Shown: positions 1 through 11,484, numbered from the stretch's first letter. The stretch: DNA of 64,000 nt from Phialophora verrucosa (GCA_002099365.1 MSED01000006.1:2046001-2110000), one strand, 5' to 3'. Program-made: numbers and translations. Notes: generated by a model from the sequence alone, not told the origin.

Positions 1-1663
1 TTTCTGGGTCGGGTTGATGGAAAGCATATCCGACACGGAAGAGGAAGGTGCGAAAGACAAGCAGCACACCCGTACGAGTAATACTATCCATACGCGTGTC
101 TCTTTGCCCCTACTTCGTCTTCTTACTGTGCTGTGCACACGTCTTATCCTTGGTGATCAGTGGCAGTTCGGGTTATGCTCGAGGTTAGTGAGTGGCGGTG
201 GTGGCGACGATATACAGCGTGGTCCTCGTGCGAGAGGGCGATCACAGAGGAAACCAAACCTCGAGTGTGTTGCAACGCATGGGCAGTCCTAGGAATGGGC
301 TGGATCTGCAGGGACGTGCTGCAAGGAGATAGCCAGGACAGGTCGGGATAGATTGTACGTAAAGGTTGCCCTACACCCAGATTGCCCTGGACAGACTTTA
401 GCACTGCATAGGATACACAAGTCGGCGCTTGTTGGGCGTCTTAGGGCTCTTGGGTGTTCTAGAAGCCATCAATCGGAGGATTGCCTTGCCTATTCCAGGG
501 CGACAGGCCCCTCGCCTGAAACCATCTCGAAATCTTCATCGCGAGATCGGCTGGCGTCTCGAATACCTCGCTCGTCCTGTGCCCGCCCGTGCACTGAAAT
601 CCAATTCGCTTTGCCTCCTTTCGGCCCTTCTCCGTCTCTCACCGTTCGAAGGCGTTTTGCCGTGCGCGTGAGATTCTGCTCAAGGGCTCCCCACATGCCT
701 GGCCCCCAGTCAGATGGGTGCTAGCCACTCCGCCTTTCCCTGGTGTACCACAGGACGGAGTGTCTTCTCCGTGTTGGACAAATGATGCCCTACTGACTCC
801 ACCGCGGTTGAGGGATTCCAGTTCAGCTCCAGGGCCGCGTCGCCATTACTCAGGCTCCAGAAGCTTGACTAGCGGCATAAGATCGCCTCCCCGCCATCTC
901 CGAACCGTTCGCAGGTGCCGCTCCGAGCGCGCCATAGCAGTCGTTAGTCCTCGCTCGCTTGTCACGGTCACTGGCCACGCTGCGCGGTGCAGAATCGAGG
1001 TCCAGCATCACGTTCTAGTCGAGGCCTTTCGGTGTCGACCCCCGGTCGCATTGTTTCCACGGGCCAGCTCTGGTCTGTTCTGGTCGCAATGCCACTGGAG
1101 TCCACTCTCCATCCTTCCGAGTCCCGACCCTCCTGGCGACCCACTGCAGTAACGATTGACCGACACATTCGAGCCCGTTTTGCCAGTGCAACGACACTTG
1201 ACCACTGTCAACTTTCGGTCGCGGCGCAGGCCCAGTAGAATTCGACGCTCCGGCGGACCAAACCACAGCTATCCGTCTACCACACGACCAAACCCAATTC
1301 GCCGTTTGCCCTTCACACATTGCGCTTGCCCCTGCTTCAAACACTTTGCCCACGGCACTGCCACTGACCCTGTGCGCTACCGCAACGGCCACCCGGCCAT
1401 CCAAACCCACCCAATTCTTCCTCCGAAACTCTAGTACCACGAGATCGGCCACACAGATCTTTTACCTCGATACATCAACCCGTCAATACCCTCGTCCCCT
1501 TCCGAAATCTTACTCGACCCTTCTTCTATCCTTCCTTTCTCTGCGCGTCTCGACTGCTATGCAGACGGTGGGAATCGTCGCCGATCTCCATCATCACCCC
1601 TTCCGCTGGACCTGAGGTACCAACTGACCCGATTGAGCCTCGACGATACAACCTCGGCATCTC
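1..1663. other. Gene-free left edge and probable 5' leader
   Basis: No open reading frame here looks like a real protein: translations are Arg/Ser/Pro-rich and unlike any family I know. From about 1240 to 1660 the plus strand becomes pyrimidine-rich (runs of CT and CCAAAC), as is usual in fungal promoters and 5' leaders, and it leads directly into the Zn2Cys6 gene. I see nothing else in this stretch. Confidence 0.5.
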
Positions 1664-2780
1664 GTGATGAAGCCTGGCAGCCACATCAGTACCGGTAGCT
1701 TGTCTCCACCCAACTCAGCTTCTCCAGCAGGTGTCGCGAAAACTACACTGTTGCCCATTTCTCGGTCCAGCAATTCCGTCTGGGAGAAGCCCGAACGAGC
1801 GCGCACCAGCCACGCATGTGAGCCATGCCGGGAGCGAAAGACAAAGTGTGATGGCTCCAGACCGGCATGCCGCCGGTGCCTCCACACAGGGACGAGTTGC
1901 TTCTACGGCTATGGAAAGGGTTGGAGGAAACGAAAGTAAGTCTGCGCATGCTGGGACGCTCGCCATCGACGCGTCTATTTTGACCGTCGTGTTTTCTCCA
2001 GCATCTCTGTGCTCACTTGGAATGGCAGGACTGCGGAAGATCTGACCGCGACTTCGCGCCGTTTGGCACGCTATGAAAGCCTGCTCAATGAAATTCTACC
2101 GATGGTGTCCCCTGAAGTGCGCGTGTTGATTGAGGACGCGCGCGACAACGTGAGCCGACCAAAGTTCGACTGTGGAATTCGAAGCGTCGACGCTGACACT
2201 GGCACAGGACACTGGCGGGTCAAACAATGGCTCTGAGACTAACGAGACCGAGCAAAATCTCCAACCGCCGACATTGCTCAAGAACGAGTCGAGCATGTCT
2301 GGCTCGAGTGCCCGGATCATCCTCCCACTGCCGGTACCTAGCCTTGGTGCTGGGGCCAGCCCACTTGCTCCGACGGCTTCACGGTCGTCAACGTCGTCAG
2401 GCACATTCGAGCCTGTCCCGCCTCTCGCGAACGCCAACTCGACCAGCGGCGCCAATGTTCAACCGACACAACGGCTGTCCCCCGACTCTAACCCCGTAAC
2501 ACGGTTGCCGTCTATTACACCTGATGGGCAGCTGATAGAGGCCGGGGCCAGAGACCGTTCACCGACAACTCTACACCGCCCGCCCGATTCAGCCGCAAGC
2601 TATGGTCAAGACCGTATGGCAGCTCCGCCGACCTCTCCCATTAGCCTTGTGTCCCAAGGAGGTGCGTTTCCCGGACCACATCCTGGACGTTCACATACTG
2701 ACTGCCGGAGAAGAGACGGCGAGGCCACTACACTTTTCCCCTGGTTGAAATCCACCGAGGCTGCAACGGTCCGAAACTGA
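1664..2780 (+). CDS. Zn2Cys6 (GAL4-type) transcription factor, short
   Basis: A fungal binuclear zinc-cluster regulator. The N-terminal exon encodes CEPCRERKTKC and CRRCLHTGTSC, giving Cys52, 55, 62, 69, 72 and 79 with perfect C-x2-C-x6-C-x6-C-x2-C-x6-C spacing. A basic linker and a short helix (TAEDLTATSRRLARYESLLNEI in two overlapping parts) follow. I infer three exons: 1664-1935, 2029-2149 and 2208-2780. The first intron starts GTAAG; its end could also be the AG at 2001, which keeps the frame. The second intron is 58 nt, GTGAGC with CTGAC branch site. The product is about 321 aa, with a Ser/Pro-rich C-terminus. I see no recognisable fungal-specific middle homology region, so the protein is either a short regulator or the gene continues through a further intron (a GTGCGT donor lies at about 2662) into sequence I cannot resolve. 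Binding targets are unknown. Confidence 0.7.
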
Positions 2781-4471
2781 TGCTTCTGCACATTTCCTCG
2801 CAGGCCCACTTATTTACACGTGCTGCATGCTCCTCGGTCATGATTTCCATCTTGATGCGTGTGTCCAGTGGACGCTTCATCATCCCAGCCTGCGACGACG
2901 TCGTTCTGAAGCCTAGACCTCGACGCAAAATCTACCGTGTACAGCAGCCTGCACGGTGGGGAAACTCCTGCACCCACCCACCCAGCATGTGGGTAAACAC
3001 TTATCCTCGATCACCACAGGATCGGCCTATGAGATTCAAGCTGCAATGTGTGAGTGGTGCAGTACCCGGCAAAATCCCCGGAATCTGCAGGAGCTCTGCG
3101 ACGGGTGGGCACTGTTCTGTGGCCGAGGACAAGCCAACCAGGGCCATAGTCACCATCAGTTTTGCTGTTGGCTCATCGAAAAATTTCGCTCCATGCAGCC
3201 TCTTGAATCTTGCTCAGGATGCCGCCATACCTCAACGGTATTTTGAGTCACGGGAATGGTGGCAGCAATTTGGGGTGCAAGATTGGAGGCGCGCGAGCTG
3301 CTGCAGGGTTCGAGGAAATTTTCGAACTTCGTCGGAAGAGAAAGCAACCTGGCGGCTCCACAGAGCCCAAGGGCTCTCTTGGCGCAGACACTGCACGGCA
3401 TTGGCCTCGTCGGCCTGGATTACCCTCCCATTTCGTTCCGTGCGATGGTGGACTGCTGTTCCGAGCGTGACACGTCATACAGACGCGAATCTCACTGGAT
3501 TACAGCCCGGCCGCCAAAGTAAAAAGAGGTTACTGTGCTGACCAGAATGAAACGCTGTCATCAAAACGAACCATGGTGTTACTGTCGGTGTATTACGGAG
3601 CGACAGCTAATTTTGAACGGGGTCATTGGTAAGATCGACGGACATGCACATCCGGACACGAACAACGATCGGCGCTCCAATCGTCTTAGCATCAATCGAC
3701 CCTGGATCAGCAACGAGCAAAAGTTCGGCAGTGAATCCGTCTGCTTTGAAGGGAACTTCCAGGCGCATGTCGCCGATCGGGCACGCAGGAGAATGCCGAT
3801 GGCGATCGAGATGTTGCAGTTGGAGAAACCCTCTCGTAGTCTCACCACTCACGGCAAAGGTTGGCAGCCACCTGGTCCCTCACCATCGCGACCGTGCCGC
3901 GTTGATCACACGGCTCGCACTGGTGCACGTCCAAGGGTTAAAGTGCGAGTACAGGCGATCGGTTTCACTAGCCATCAACAGGTACAGCGATACAGCCTCA
4001 GACGTGCCTGCAAAGGCTATGACAGAGCATAGACTTTGGACATATTTCAATCCGTTTCTTTGCCATTGCATTCTTCTAAGGCGACGTGTTTCTGCCTGGC
4101 AGTGACCACTCTTCTCTCACACACTTAGAAGACTTCTGCTCTGCATGTGTGCGTGCGCGCCATCCAACGCCACCTAGTTGCTGACCTGTACGTGGCAACA
4201 TGTCAGTCACGACGGCCCGTCTTCGATCGGTAACATGCAACAACAGCGATACGTAGGGCCATGCTGGAATGCGGATGCCAGGGATACATCTGCTTCTGAA
4301 AATGGTGGTTTGGGAAGATGAATTCCGTGGTGCGCTGCGTCTTTCCAGCTCTCTGAAGCGTAGATCACAAGTCCTTGTCGTTCCTTTTGCTGACATTGTA
4401 AATCGTCGCCACCGCATCCATATAGCCCGCCAGCCCGTGACGCAGTGACCTTCTCATAGGTTCTGATAGCT
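2781..4471. other. Unresolved stretch downstream of the zinc-cluster gene
   Basis: Several overlapping frames of 60-250 codons exist on both strands, but none shows a motif, consistent amino-acid composition or splice structure that I trust. It may hold the 3' end of the zinc-cluster gene (intact or decayed). The frame at 3852-3607 on the minus strand has the most protein-like composition but no recognisable family. Confidence 0.35.
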
Positions 4472-4827
4472 TTACAGAGACAGACGTACCTTGTCAGGAA
4501 CATTCTTGCCCGTTGCCTTTTCGAACATATCTCTCGCCTTGTCGGTGACTTTTTCATTTACTGAGCGCGATTTTGCGGGATCAATTTTGCCTGTTGAGCG
4601 CCAGATGAACAACACATCGTCAGCGCCTGTGCTCCGGGCTCTTTAGGGAGAAGTCGACTAGGAAGGAGTCCGTACCTTGGCCGAACCTCTTTTCAGCGGC
4701 ATCCAGGCCTATCAAAGCCGCCTTCGTTAGCATTGCCACGCCTTCTCTCCGTCTCGAGCGCATGTGACTTACCCTTGTCAAGGTAATCCTCCTTTGGCTG
4801 ACCAGCGGCTTGTCCTTGGTTATTCAT
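4472..4827 (-). CDS. Small conserved fungal protein (MNNQGQ...YLDKGLDAAEK type)
   Basis: A small, highly charged protein of a type common in filamentous ascomycetes, with no established role that I know of. I reconstruct exons 4827-4773, 4708-4676 and 4590-4490 on the minus strand, joined by introns of 64 and 85 nt with GTAAGT and GTACGG donors. The joined frame reads through YLDKGLDAAEKRFGQG and then KIDPAKSRSVNEKVTDKARD to TGKNVPDK, which agrees with the family pattern in which this protein usually ends shortly after VPDK. Reading through the possible third donor gives the stop at 4472 and a protein of about 68 aa; a further intron and short last exon are possible because relatives often end in FSN. 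The protein is hydrophilic, with no signal peptide or membrane segment, and probably cytosolic and partly disordered. Confidence 0.75.
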
Positions 4828-6270
4828 GTTGGGAGTAGTTCAACTGGGTTCTGCAGTATGCTCGTGTTGTTGTGCTAAGACGTAATGTAGATGGACAAGG
4901 AAATGGAGATGCCGCTGTGAGCCAGTGATACACCTATATAGTCATTGACGCCTCCACTTCTGCCATCATCATCATACAGACCACATGCTCCTCTACCATA
5001 TCGAGGAACAGGACGCGCATCAGGGCATACTGCAGGAATACATCATCCTACATTCAGCCCAAGCATGTCACCCAATGGATCTCGGTGACATTCCTCGTTG
5101 TACCACCCAGAGACCCTGATTGGGAGACTGCGGCACACAGAGGAGACAATGGACAAGGCAAGAACAAGTTTGACTTCCCGAGGTCGACGAATTCGTGCGG
5201 AACGAGGGAAGCCCGAAATCTACCCCGCCGACGTCATTGTGCCAGAAACGGACTAGCTCAAGAGCGAAGCTCCTGCCAAGCTTTGGTCTTGGCATTGTCG
5301 CGCCTTTCTCTTCTTGAAACACTCGAGCAGCTTCACCATCGTTCGGCTGTTCAACCCTCCGGACGCTCGCGCCTTTCCCTCCTCCTTTGGATTTATCGGG
5401 AGACGTTACGAGTCTCACCGTGGTGCTGTGGCTGGTATCTTTCTCTCGATTCGGCGTGGACCGCTGCCGCCACAGCCCAGAATCAGATCGGCCATCTCCA
5501 TGCGCGAACTATCTCAACCTCAGACAACTTCCTCACGCTCCTGCACCGTGCGTCTAAGATTGCGCTTGTCCCCCAGAGAAACGCCTTGTCCTCATTCTGC
5601 TGCCTGAACCCGGACTGACTCCGCCGAGGTTCTGGCCCAGCTCGCCAAATCCAAGATTGAAGCGCAGCGATCTCAGTTGGACACACAGGCCCTTCTCCAG
5701 GTTTCCTTTTCCGCCGACCGCCCGTGAGCGGCAGGGAGCCTCGAACGCTATCCGCCCGGCAACTGCCAGTCTCCGACTCATGGAGCTAACCTCATAGACA
5801 AGGGTCCCTCTTTCTGTGCGTCCCTGACACAAACCCACGGGAAAAGTTGAAACGATCACTCTCTATCTTCCGGTATCACAATTTGTAGGACGTTGAGTAC
5901 TCCCATCTCACTCATGGCCTCCGTACGGAGTACCGAGATGGAAATCGAGCAAGCGAGGCTTCGGATCTTCACACTTCCTTCTTGGAAGCGATCTTACATG
6001 GCAGAGGTAGATGTATATAACTTCCTCTCCTCCAGCGCTGTAGTCCAGCTCCATCCACAAGCCAATTCACCAGCACTCGCATTCCATTCCTTTCCAACAG
6101 ACTTTTGACAAGTCCTTCCTTTCTTACAAGGCTGTGCCTTCCATTCTCTCATTCTCGGGCTTTTGACAAGCTCGGATTCACTTCCACGACGCTGTGCTGG
6201 GCACTCTCATTCATCCAATTTAACCATTGCAATTTGTCCTCTTTTCGAGAAACAACTATCTCCATCCAAG
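4828..6270. other. Intergenic region, promoter of the ferritin-like gene
   Basis: No gene is supported. The small minus-strand gene and the plus-strand ferritin-like gene are divergent, so this 1.4 kb must contain both promoters. A TATA-like box lies at 6014-6020, and the last 200 bp before the ATG are C/T-rich. Confidence 0.5.
6014..6020 (+). promoter_or_regulatory. TATA-like box
   Basis: TATATAA lies about 250 bp upstream of the ferritin-like start codon and is followed by CT-rich DNA, a common arrangement for strongly expressed fungal genes. The intervening segment would be a leader of around 200 nt. The assignment is by position and sequence only. Confidence 0.4.
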
Positions 6271-7771
6271 ATGAAGGCCTTCACTCTCTCTGCGCTGAGC
6301 ACCCTTTTTGCTGGCTTGACGCTGGCGCATCCGGTCGACCTTGCCAAACGTTCCGGTCAATTCTCCGAGGTTGATATCACCATTCTGCAATTCGCTTTGA
6401 CCGTGAGTATCCCCCCGGATGGACCTTTGCTTTCGCAGCGCATAGACTGAGTGTGAGATAGCTTGAGCACCTCGAGAACACCTTCTACCGGGAGGCTTTC
6501 GCCAGCTTCCAGCTTCAGGACTTTCTCAATGTTGGTTTCGACGAAGAATTCTTCCTCAACCTCCAATTCATCGCCGCAGACGAGTCCGCTCACGTCGACT
6601 TCCTCATTGCGGCTATCCAGTCTGCCGGTGTGACCCCAGTTCAGCCCTGCCAGTACAACTTCCCAGTGACGGATGTTGCCAGCTTTGTCACCGTGAGCGC
6701 CATCTTGGAATCCATCGGCACCAGCGCGTACCTCGGTGCTGCCCCGTTCATCAGCTCGCGCGAGATTCTCACTGTTGCCGCCAGCATCATGGCAACCGAA
6801 GGACTACACACCAGCTTGCAACGAAGCTCGCTGGGCGCAATTGGAGCGGCCAGCCCATTTCAAACCGTAAGTACCTGGATCTCCAAGCTGCTAAGCATTG
6901 AATGTCCTAACGGCCCGCTAGTCACTGGACGCCAACTCGGTCTTTACCCTTGCCTCGCAATTCATCGTGTCCTGCCCGCCATCGAACCCGCCTCTGCCAT
7001 TCACTGCTTTCCCTGGCTTGAAGGTCAACGCACAACCTTGCTTCAACGAGGTCGGAATTGGCAGCCGTGGTGGCTTTTCCACCGACTCGGTCGACTATGC
7101 CACCATCGTCTCCGACATCGAGAGCGCGACTGACACCGCCACTGCTTATATCTCCGAGGTCACTGAGACCGCCACTGACTCTGTCGATACCACCGCTGAG
7201 TACACCGCCACCGACTCCAGCACTACCACTGCCGAGTACGTCAGCACGACAACCGATTCGTCTGCCGCATACACCACCACCGATGCGTCGATGACTATGG
7301 AAGCTGCCGAGAGCACCACCACCACCGACTCAGCTGCCGCCTCCACAACTACCGCTGCCTCGTACAAACGCAGCCCCCTAGAGGCTCGCTCATTCGTATC
7401 CTCCTGCGAAGCCCCAGGCGTCGGCTCCTCCATTCAGTTGATCCCCGACTTCTCTCAGTCTCGCGGCATCGACTTCTCACGGATCGAAATCGTCTTCGTG
7501 ACCATTGTCTCTGGCCTCGAAGTCATCTCCATCCAGGCCGTGTTCCAGTCCGATGGGTCTATCAACGCGATCATTCCCAGCTCAATTGGTGGTGGACAGG
7601 TCTTCATCTTCATCACCGTCGTGGACATCACCGGACGGAGTCTGAGCGACAACGAAATCTTGTTCGGACCCGCCGTGTTCGAGCGTAAGTGTCTTGCCCA
7701 TTCCCGAGACACCTTGATGTTTATACTGACCCGTTCTAGTCGCTCCTTCATTCCCCAGCATCAGCCAGTAG
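6271..7771 (+). CDS. Secreted ferritin-like protein (rds1 family)
   Basis: Four exons (6271-6402, 6462-6866, 6922-7684, 7740-7771) encode 443 aa. The N-terminus is a clear signal peptide ending near LTLAHPVDLAKR, where Lys-Arg suggests Kex2 processing. Residues about 35-190 form a ferritin-like helical bundle of the kind found in fission yeast rds1 and many secreted fungal proteins. Candidate metal ligands are Glu46/Glu49 in EHLENTF, Glu85 and His88 in ADESAHVDF, and Glu157 and His160 in ATEGLHTSL. A linker of roughly 90 residues rich in Thr, Ser, Asp and Ala follows and is probably O-glycosylated. Then comes another Lys-Arg (SYKRSPLEARS) and a C-terminal beta-rich module of about 115 residues. 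Family members are induced by stress or starvation and their chemistry is not settled. All three introns have GT-AG ends and the frame is continuous, so the gene looks intact. Confidence 0.85.
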
Positions 7772-8641
7772 ACTGGCCACTACGGCGAACAAAAATGTCG
7801 CCATCGAACGCAACCAGATCATATGTCGACGATTCCGAGGACGGCCTGTGAGGGAGGAACTGGGATGCAAAGCCTAGCCTTCTTGGTGGAAAACTGTTGA
7901 TACCCTTCATGTCGCTCCTTGATGACACCTTTACGTCTGCTTTTTACCACTTTTTGTTTGCTTGTGTGTCCTGTTGGGAGTCCGGAGAACGAGATTTCCA
8001 AAAGCATGTGCGGGATTGTATTGTATATACATATTGACATCTGCTGATGGGATGCGCAAAGATACCCAGATGATGGCAGAGCACGAGAAGACGATGGAGC
8101 TGAGCCTCTCTCTTTTTAGAGGAGGAAGGTTGAAGAAAGAAAACCTGCTGGGAGTGAGAGCAACTGGCAGGAGAAGTAGGGAGAGTGAAAAAAGAAGCCC
8201 ATGGAAACCGTGGATAGAGGATGAGAGTTCAATCTCATTATTTTGGACAAAAATGTCTGGTTGTGTCTGTTCCGTCGTGCTCATCGTCGAAGTAGCGAGC
8301 ACTGAGTGAGGATGTCGTCGCCGACGGTCCGCATGGTTGACAGATGCCCTTTGTGGCCGTCAACAAAGGCAAGTTTGGTCTACGTGACCGTTAAAACTAT
8401 AGGGTATCTGTGAGAGGATATTGTTCTGTCGCCAATAGAGCCACAATACGTCCTGGATGTTCTCTCCCAATTCTGCCGACATGTCCTGCCCATCCAGCTC
8501 ATGAGAGAGTCTCCAAAATCCGTCACCTCACCCAGTCGAGGCTCGAGAAAGATCAAGCCGGTGCCAAAGTTCTTTGCGTGACCGGATCTTTCAACGAACA
8601 GGTGAGGCTTCACGATTCGCAATCCTTTGACTCATACTACG

Positions 8642-8730
8642 GTAACTGACTGACGGAATTCCAAAATACTACTGTAACTGACTGACGGAATTCCAAAATA
8701 CTACTGTACCCGACTGACGGAATTCCAAAT
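8642..8730. repeat. 32-bp tandem repeat, 2.8 copies
   Basis: The unit beginning GTAACTGACTGACGGAATTC occurs at 8642-8673, is repeated exactly at 8674-8705, and recurs a third time, diverged and truncated, at 8706-8730 (GTACCCGACTGACGG...). It lies between two convergent genes. Near-identity of the first two copies points to recent slippage or unequal exchange. Confidence 0.9.
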
Positions 8731-8982
8731 CTCGAGGCAACCCGCGAAGGACAGGGAGGGACGTTGCGTTATTAGGTATTTGCCTGTTACGTTTCACGAT
8801 TCACGATTCACGTTTCAGGCTTTGTCACCTCCATACGCGCCGGTGGTGGCGGCGACTTGAGAACGGAATGCTTTGTCCCGGGCGGAAGAAGTAACCTTGC
8901 AATCGGACGTCGGCGCTGGTTGGGGATGGTGATTGTTCCTCTGATGTGAGCCATGTGCATGCGTGCATACTCATACTATATT

Positions 8983-9056
8983 GTGTATTCCTCATGTGGG
9001 CGACTGAATACAGAGTATTGTGTATTCCTGATGTGGGTGACTGAGTACAGAGTATA
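8983..9056. repeat. 37-bp tandem duplication
   Basis: Two adjacent copies start GTGTATTCC at 8983 and 9020. Each contains ATGTGGG, GACTGA and TACAGAGTAT in the same order, with a few substitutions between copies. It lies in the 3' region of the downstream minus-strand gene. Confidence 0.8.
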
Positions 9057-9143
9057 CTGTGTAGGTCGCGTTGCGGCGGCCTGTTGCATTGTTACACCCG
9101 CCCTTCTCGAGACCGTGTGTGCTCTAGGAGCGAAACACGGGAA

Positions 9144-10763
9144 TCAAATCATAAAGCCGCTCCGATACTGACATACAAACTCGTGATAATACTCTCTTCG
9201 CTCCCTAGAGACGGCGTCTTCCTCTCTATACGCGTGTCCACTACACGGTCGGTGCAGACAAGCGGTCACCCCGGCCGGGTGGTCCAGGCGCTCTTCCATC
9301 AAGCAACCCGGGGCCATGGAGTCGGGCAGCCAGAATGTCCCCGCCGTCATGCGCGGTTCCAGCTCGAAGGCCTGGACGACGTAGTTCTCCACAAAGACTT
9401 GGAGGCGCTTTTCGAGATGTTTCGGCAATGAGTACTTGGCTTGGGCGCCTGCGTATGTGGCATGATGCCTGAGAGGGAGGGATTCGGGGACGATCGGAGT
9501 GACAAAGTAGGCCTCGACGGCAGCGAAGAGTGTGCCATGCATGTCGCACAGGTCATCGAAGCTCAGGAGGCTGTCCTCCTGGACCAGTTTCGCGCGCACC
9601 TCCTGTACGGGGACGATGCCGTCGTCGGCCGGGAAGACGAGCAAGTCCGGGTACATGGCCGAGCTGATGGCCTGGTTCAACGTGGTGAACACGACGGAGA
9701 GGAAGCCCATGGTCGCCGTCTCGATGGTCTTTCCGGCCGTGTTGGTCATGTCTGGCCAGTGGCGATGCGTGATGCGGCGCAGCATCCGTGCGTAGTCGGA
9801 GCACATCTTCTGCAGCGTGCGGAACGTCTGTCGGGCTTTGGGCGCGAACCGCTTGATCACGTCAAAGTCGATGGTCGAGTCGGCAAACAGGCCCATGAAC
9901 GTGGCGGCCATGAGCCGCACGACCTCGGAGGTCCGGTGGTGCCCGTTCTGCGTCGCCTGCAGGACCATCTTCTCCCCGGCCTTCATGTGCGTCATGGCGG
10001 CCTCGAAGTCTTCGTTGCACTGCGCCATCGACGAGAACAAGCGGCAGATGATCAGCCCGACTTCCCAGGAACTGCTTGGCTCGGTTGCGAACGCCGAGAT
10101 GGCTTGGTTCCGCCTCGACAGAATCATGGCCTTGTGGTCCGTGCCCGAGACGTAGGTGTCGAACGTCAAAGACACGGCTATCATGGCGTGACGGACCGAG
10201 GCGTTCACCCACGCGGCCTGCGGGACGGTGAACTGCCAGAAGTTCTGCCACCGTCGCGTCGAGGACAGCAGAGGCGCCGTCTTGACAAGGAAGTACTGGG
10301 TGTAATTCTGGTCGATTGCCGTCGTGCTCGCGCTGGATGGCTCAAGAAGAAGAACGTCGCAAGGACGAGCAATTCGCGTATCTAAGCTTAGATCCGCACT
10401 GCGGGCTGTGTCGACTTCTTCTTCGACCTGTCCTGCGTGGCCTGGTCCCAATCCTAATCCTAGAGGCTGGCGGGGGCTACAGTCATCGCTGATGGTCAAA
10501 GATCGCAGCGATCCGTCCACGTAGTCGGAATCCGCACTCGACGCCCTCGCCTCGACCTTGACGACGCGAGGCGGCTCGCCAGGCTCAAACACCCACGCCT
10601 TGGGCGATTCGTAGCCGTCGCACGGGAACTTATCCCTCAGGCACCGCGAGCAACTAGGCCTCTTCTCATCGCACTTCTTCCTCCGGATCTTGCACGTCTT
10701 GCACCCGGTCCTCACTTTCGGGGCCCATCGCCGCTGTCGCTTGCCTTGCTGCGGAACTGGCAT
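9144..10763 (-). CDS. Zn2Cys6 transcription factor with fungal-specific C-terminal domain
   Basis: An uninterrupted frame of 539 aa from the ATG at 10763; the frame continues upstream without a good start, and this methionine lies just before the zinc cluster. Residues 21-48 carry C-x2-C-x6-C-x6-C-x2-C-x6-C (GCKTCKIRRKKCDE then CSRCLRDKFPC), the layout typical of regulators whose second half is the fungal_trans_2 domain. The C-terminal 350 residues, for example SSTRRWQNFWQFTVPQAAW, VRHAMIAVSLTF and ISAFATEPSSSWEVGLIICR, fit that domain, in which a short segment reports the presence of numerous blood-free, soluble regulators of metabolism. No introns are evident. It faces the dihydroxy-acid dehydratase gene head to head across about 720 bp, so shared control or regulation of the neighbour is plausible but not shown. 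Confidence 0.85.
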   Translation of the reverse strand: MPVPQQGKRQRRWAPKVRTGCKTCKIRRKKCDEKRPSCSRCLRDKFPCDGYESPKAWVFEPGEPPRVVKVEARASSADSDYVDGSLRSLTISDDCSPRQPLGLGLGPGHAGQVEEEVDTARSADLSLDTRIARPCDVLLLEPSSASTTAIDQNYTQYFLVKTAPLLSSTRRWQNFWQFTVPQAAWVNASVRHAMIAVSLTFDTYVSGTDHKAMILSRRNQAISAFATEPSSSWEVGLIICRLFSSMAQCNEDFEAAMTHMKAGEKMVLQATQNGHHRTSEVVRLMAATFMGLFADSTIDFDVIKRFAPKARQTFRTLQKMCSDYARMLRRITHRHWPDMTNTAGKTIETATMGFLSVVFTTLNQAISSAMYPDLLVFPADDGIVPVQEVRAKLVQEDSLLSFDDLCDMHGTLFAAVEAYFVTPIVPESLPLRHHATYAGAQAKYSLPKHLEKRLQVFVENYVVQAFELEPRMTAGTFWLPDSMAPGCLMEERLDHPAGVTACLHRPCSGHAYREEDAVSRERREYYHEFVCQYRSGFMI

Positions 10764-11484
10764 TGCAGCTTGATTCGTCGACCAAGGTCTCAAGTAGCAT
10801 TTCGCACAGCCTGCGGTCTGGCATTCGTGCCTCGCTTGGACCGGTGGGTGACACCATCGACTATGTAGATTTTCGCTTTCTTGACAAATCCAGGCAGAAC
10901 GTTCCAAGTTTTGAGGCATTCCGTGGGTTTTGCGCAGAGGGACCGAGAGCGGCACCGTATTGGACCGACATCGGGTGTCCGGCACGTGTAAAGCACGTGC
11001 TGGTGCAAACCCGGCAAACGCTGCAAAAGCTGCAAACTATCAAGGGACCATGCGGCTTCGCCAACCTCGCCAACCACGCCAACCACAGCAATTTACCTTT
11101 ACGCCGTGCCTGATTCGACAACTCGCTCACGAACCCCTCCTCGATGTCGGCTTCAACGCCGACGAACATCCCGCAGTGTGGGGAGACGGGGAGTCTTGAC
11201 CATCTCCCAACTCACAACTCCCCTCGAGTAGAGATGACATGGTGACTCGCTTTCTCACTTTTGGTCATTCGTTGGTCCTTTCTTCTCTTACTTTGCCACT
11301 GGGACACTTCTGCTGTGCTTGAAGCTCCTGAGGCTGTTCGTGTGACTTCTCCGCATTTCCTTCAGTCATACAAAACATACAGCCATTGCAGACTTATAAC
11401 AGTGTCGGCTAGCGCAGCTCACGGTACAGGAAAAGCAGGATAGTCTTCACACGTATCGTCTCCTTGCAGCGAGAGACTTTGAAG
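10764..11484. promoter_or_regulatory. Shared divergent promoter region
   Basis: The 721 bp between the start codons of the zinc-cluster regulator (minus strand) and the dehydratase (plus strand) contain no supported gene. A short direct repeat of CCAAC units (CCAACCTCGCCAACCACGCC) lies near 11060-11085. The inverted CGG/CCG triplets expected of zinc-cluster binding sites occur, but I cannot single out a convincing operator by eye. Confidence 0.45.

Larger units (their letters stand above)
7772..9143. other. Intergenic region with tandem repeats
   Basis: No gene is supported. The ferritin-like gene and the zinc-cluster gene at 9144-10763 converge here. The stretch holds two short tandem repeats (8642-8730 and 8983-9056) and a small CACGATT triplication near 8797-8815. 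Translations on both strands are unconvincing. Confidence 0.5.

Noticed and set aside
2780..3541. 253-codon frame on the plus strand after the zinc-cluster gene
   Set aside because: Arg/Ser/Cys-rich and unlike a regulatory domain; it starts by chance after a stop and has no splice connection I can defend.
3607..3852. Protein-like 81-codon frame on the minus strand
   Set aside because: The translation looks plausible, but no start, splice partners or family could be found, and the opposite strand is equally open.
4463..4489. A third intron of 27 nt in the small four-exon gene
   Set aside because: Too short for a fungal intron; reading through to the TAA at 4472 or a longer unseen intron is more likely.
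9441..10385. 314-codon frame on the plus strand
   Set aside because: It is antisense to the zinc-cluster gene; its translation is His/Arg/Gly-rich without motifs, while the minus strand encodes a clear zinc cluster and regulatory domain.
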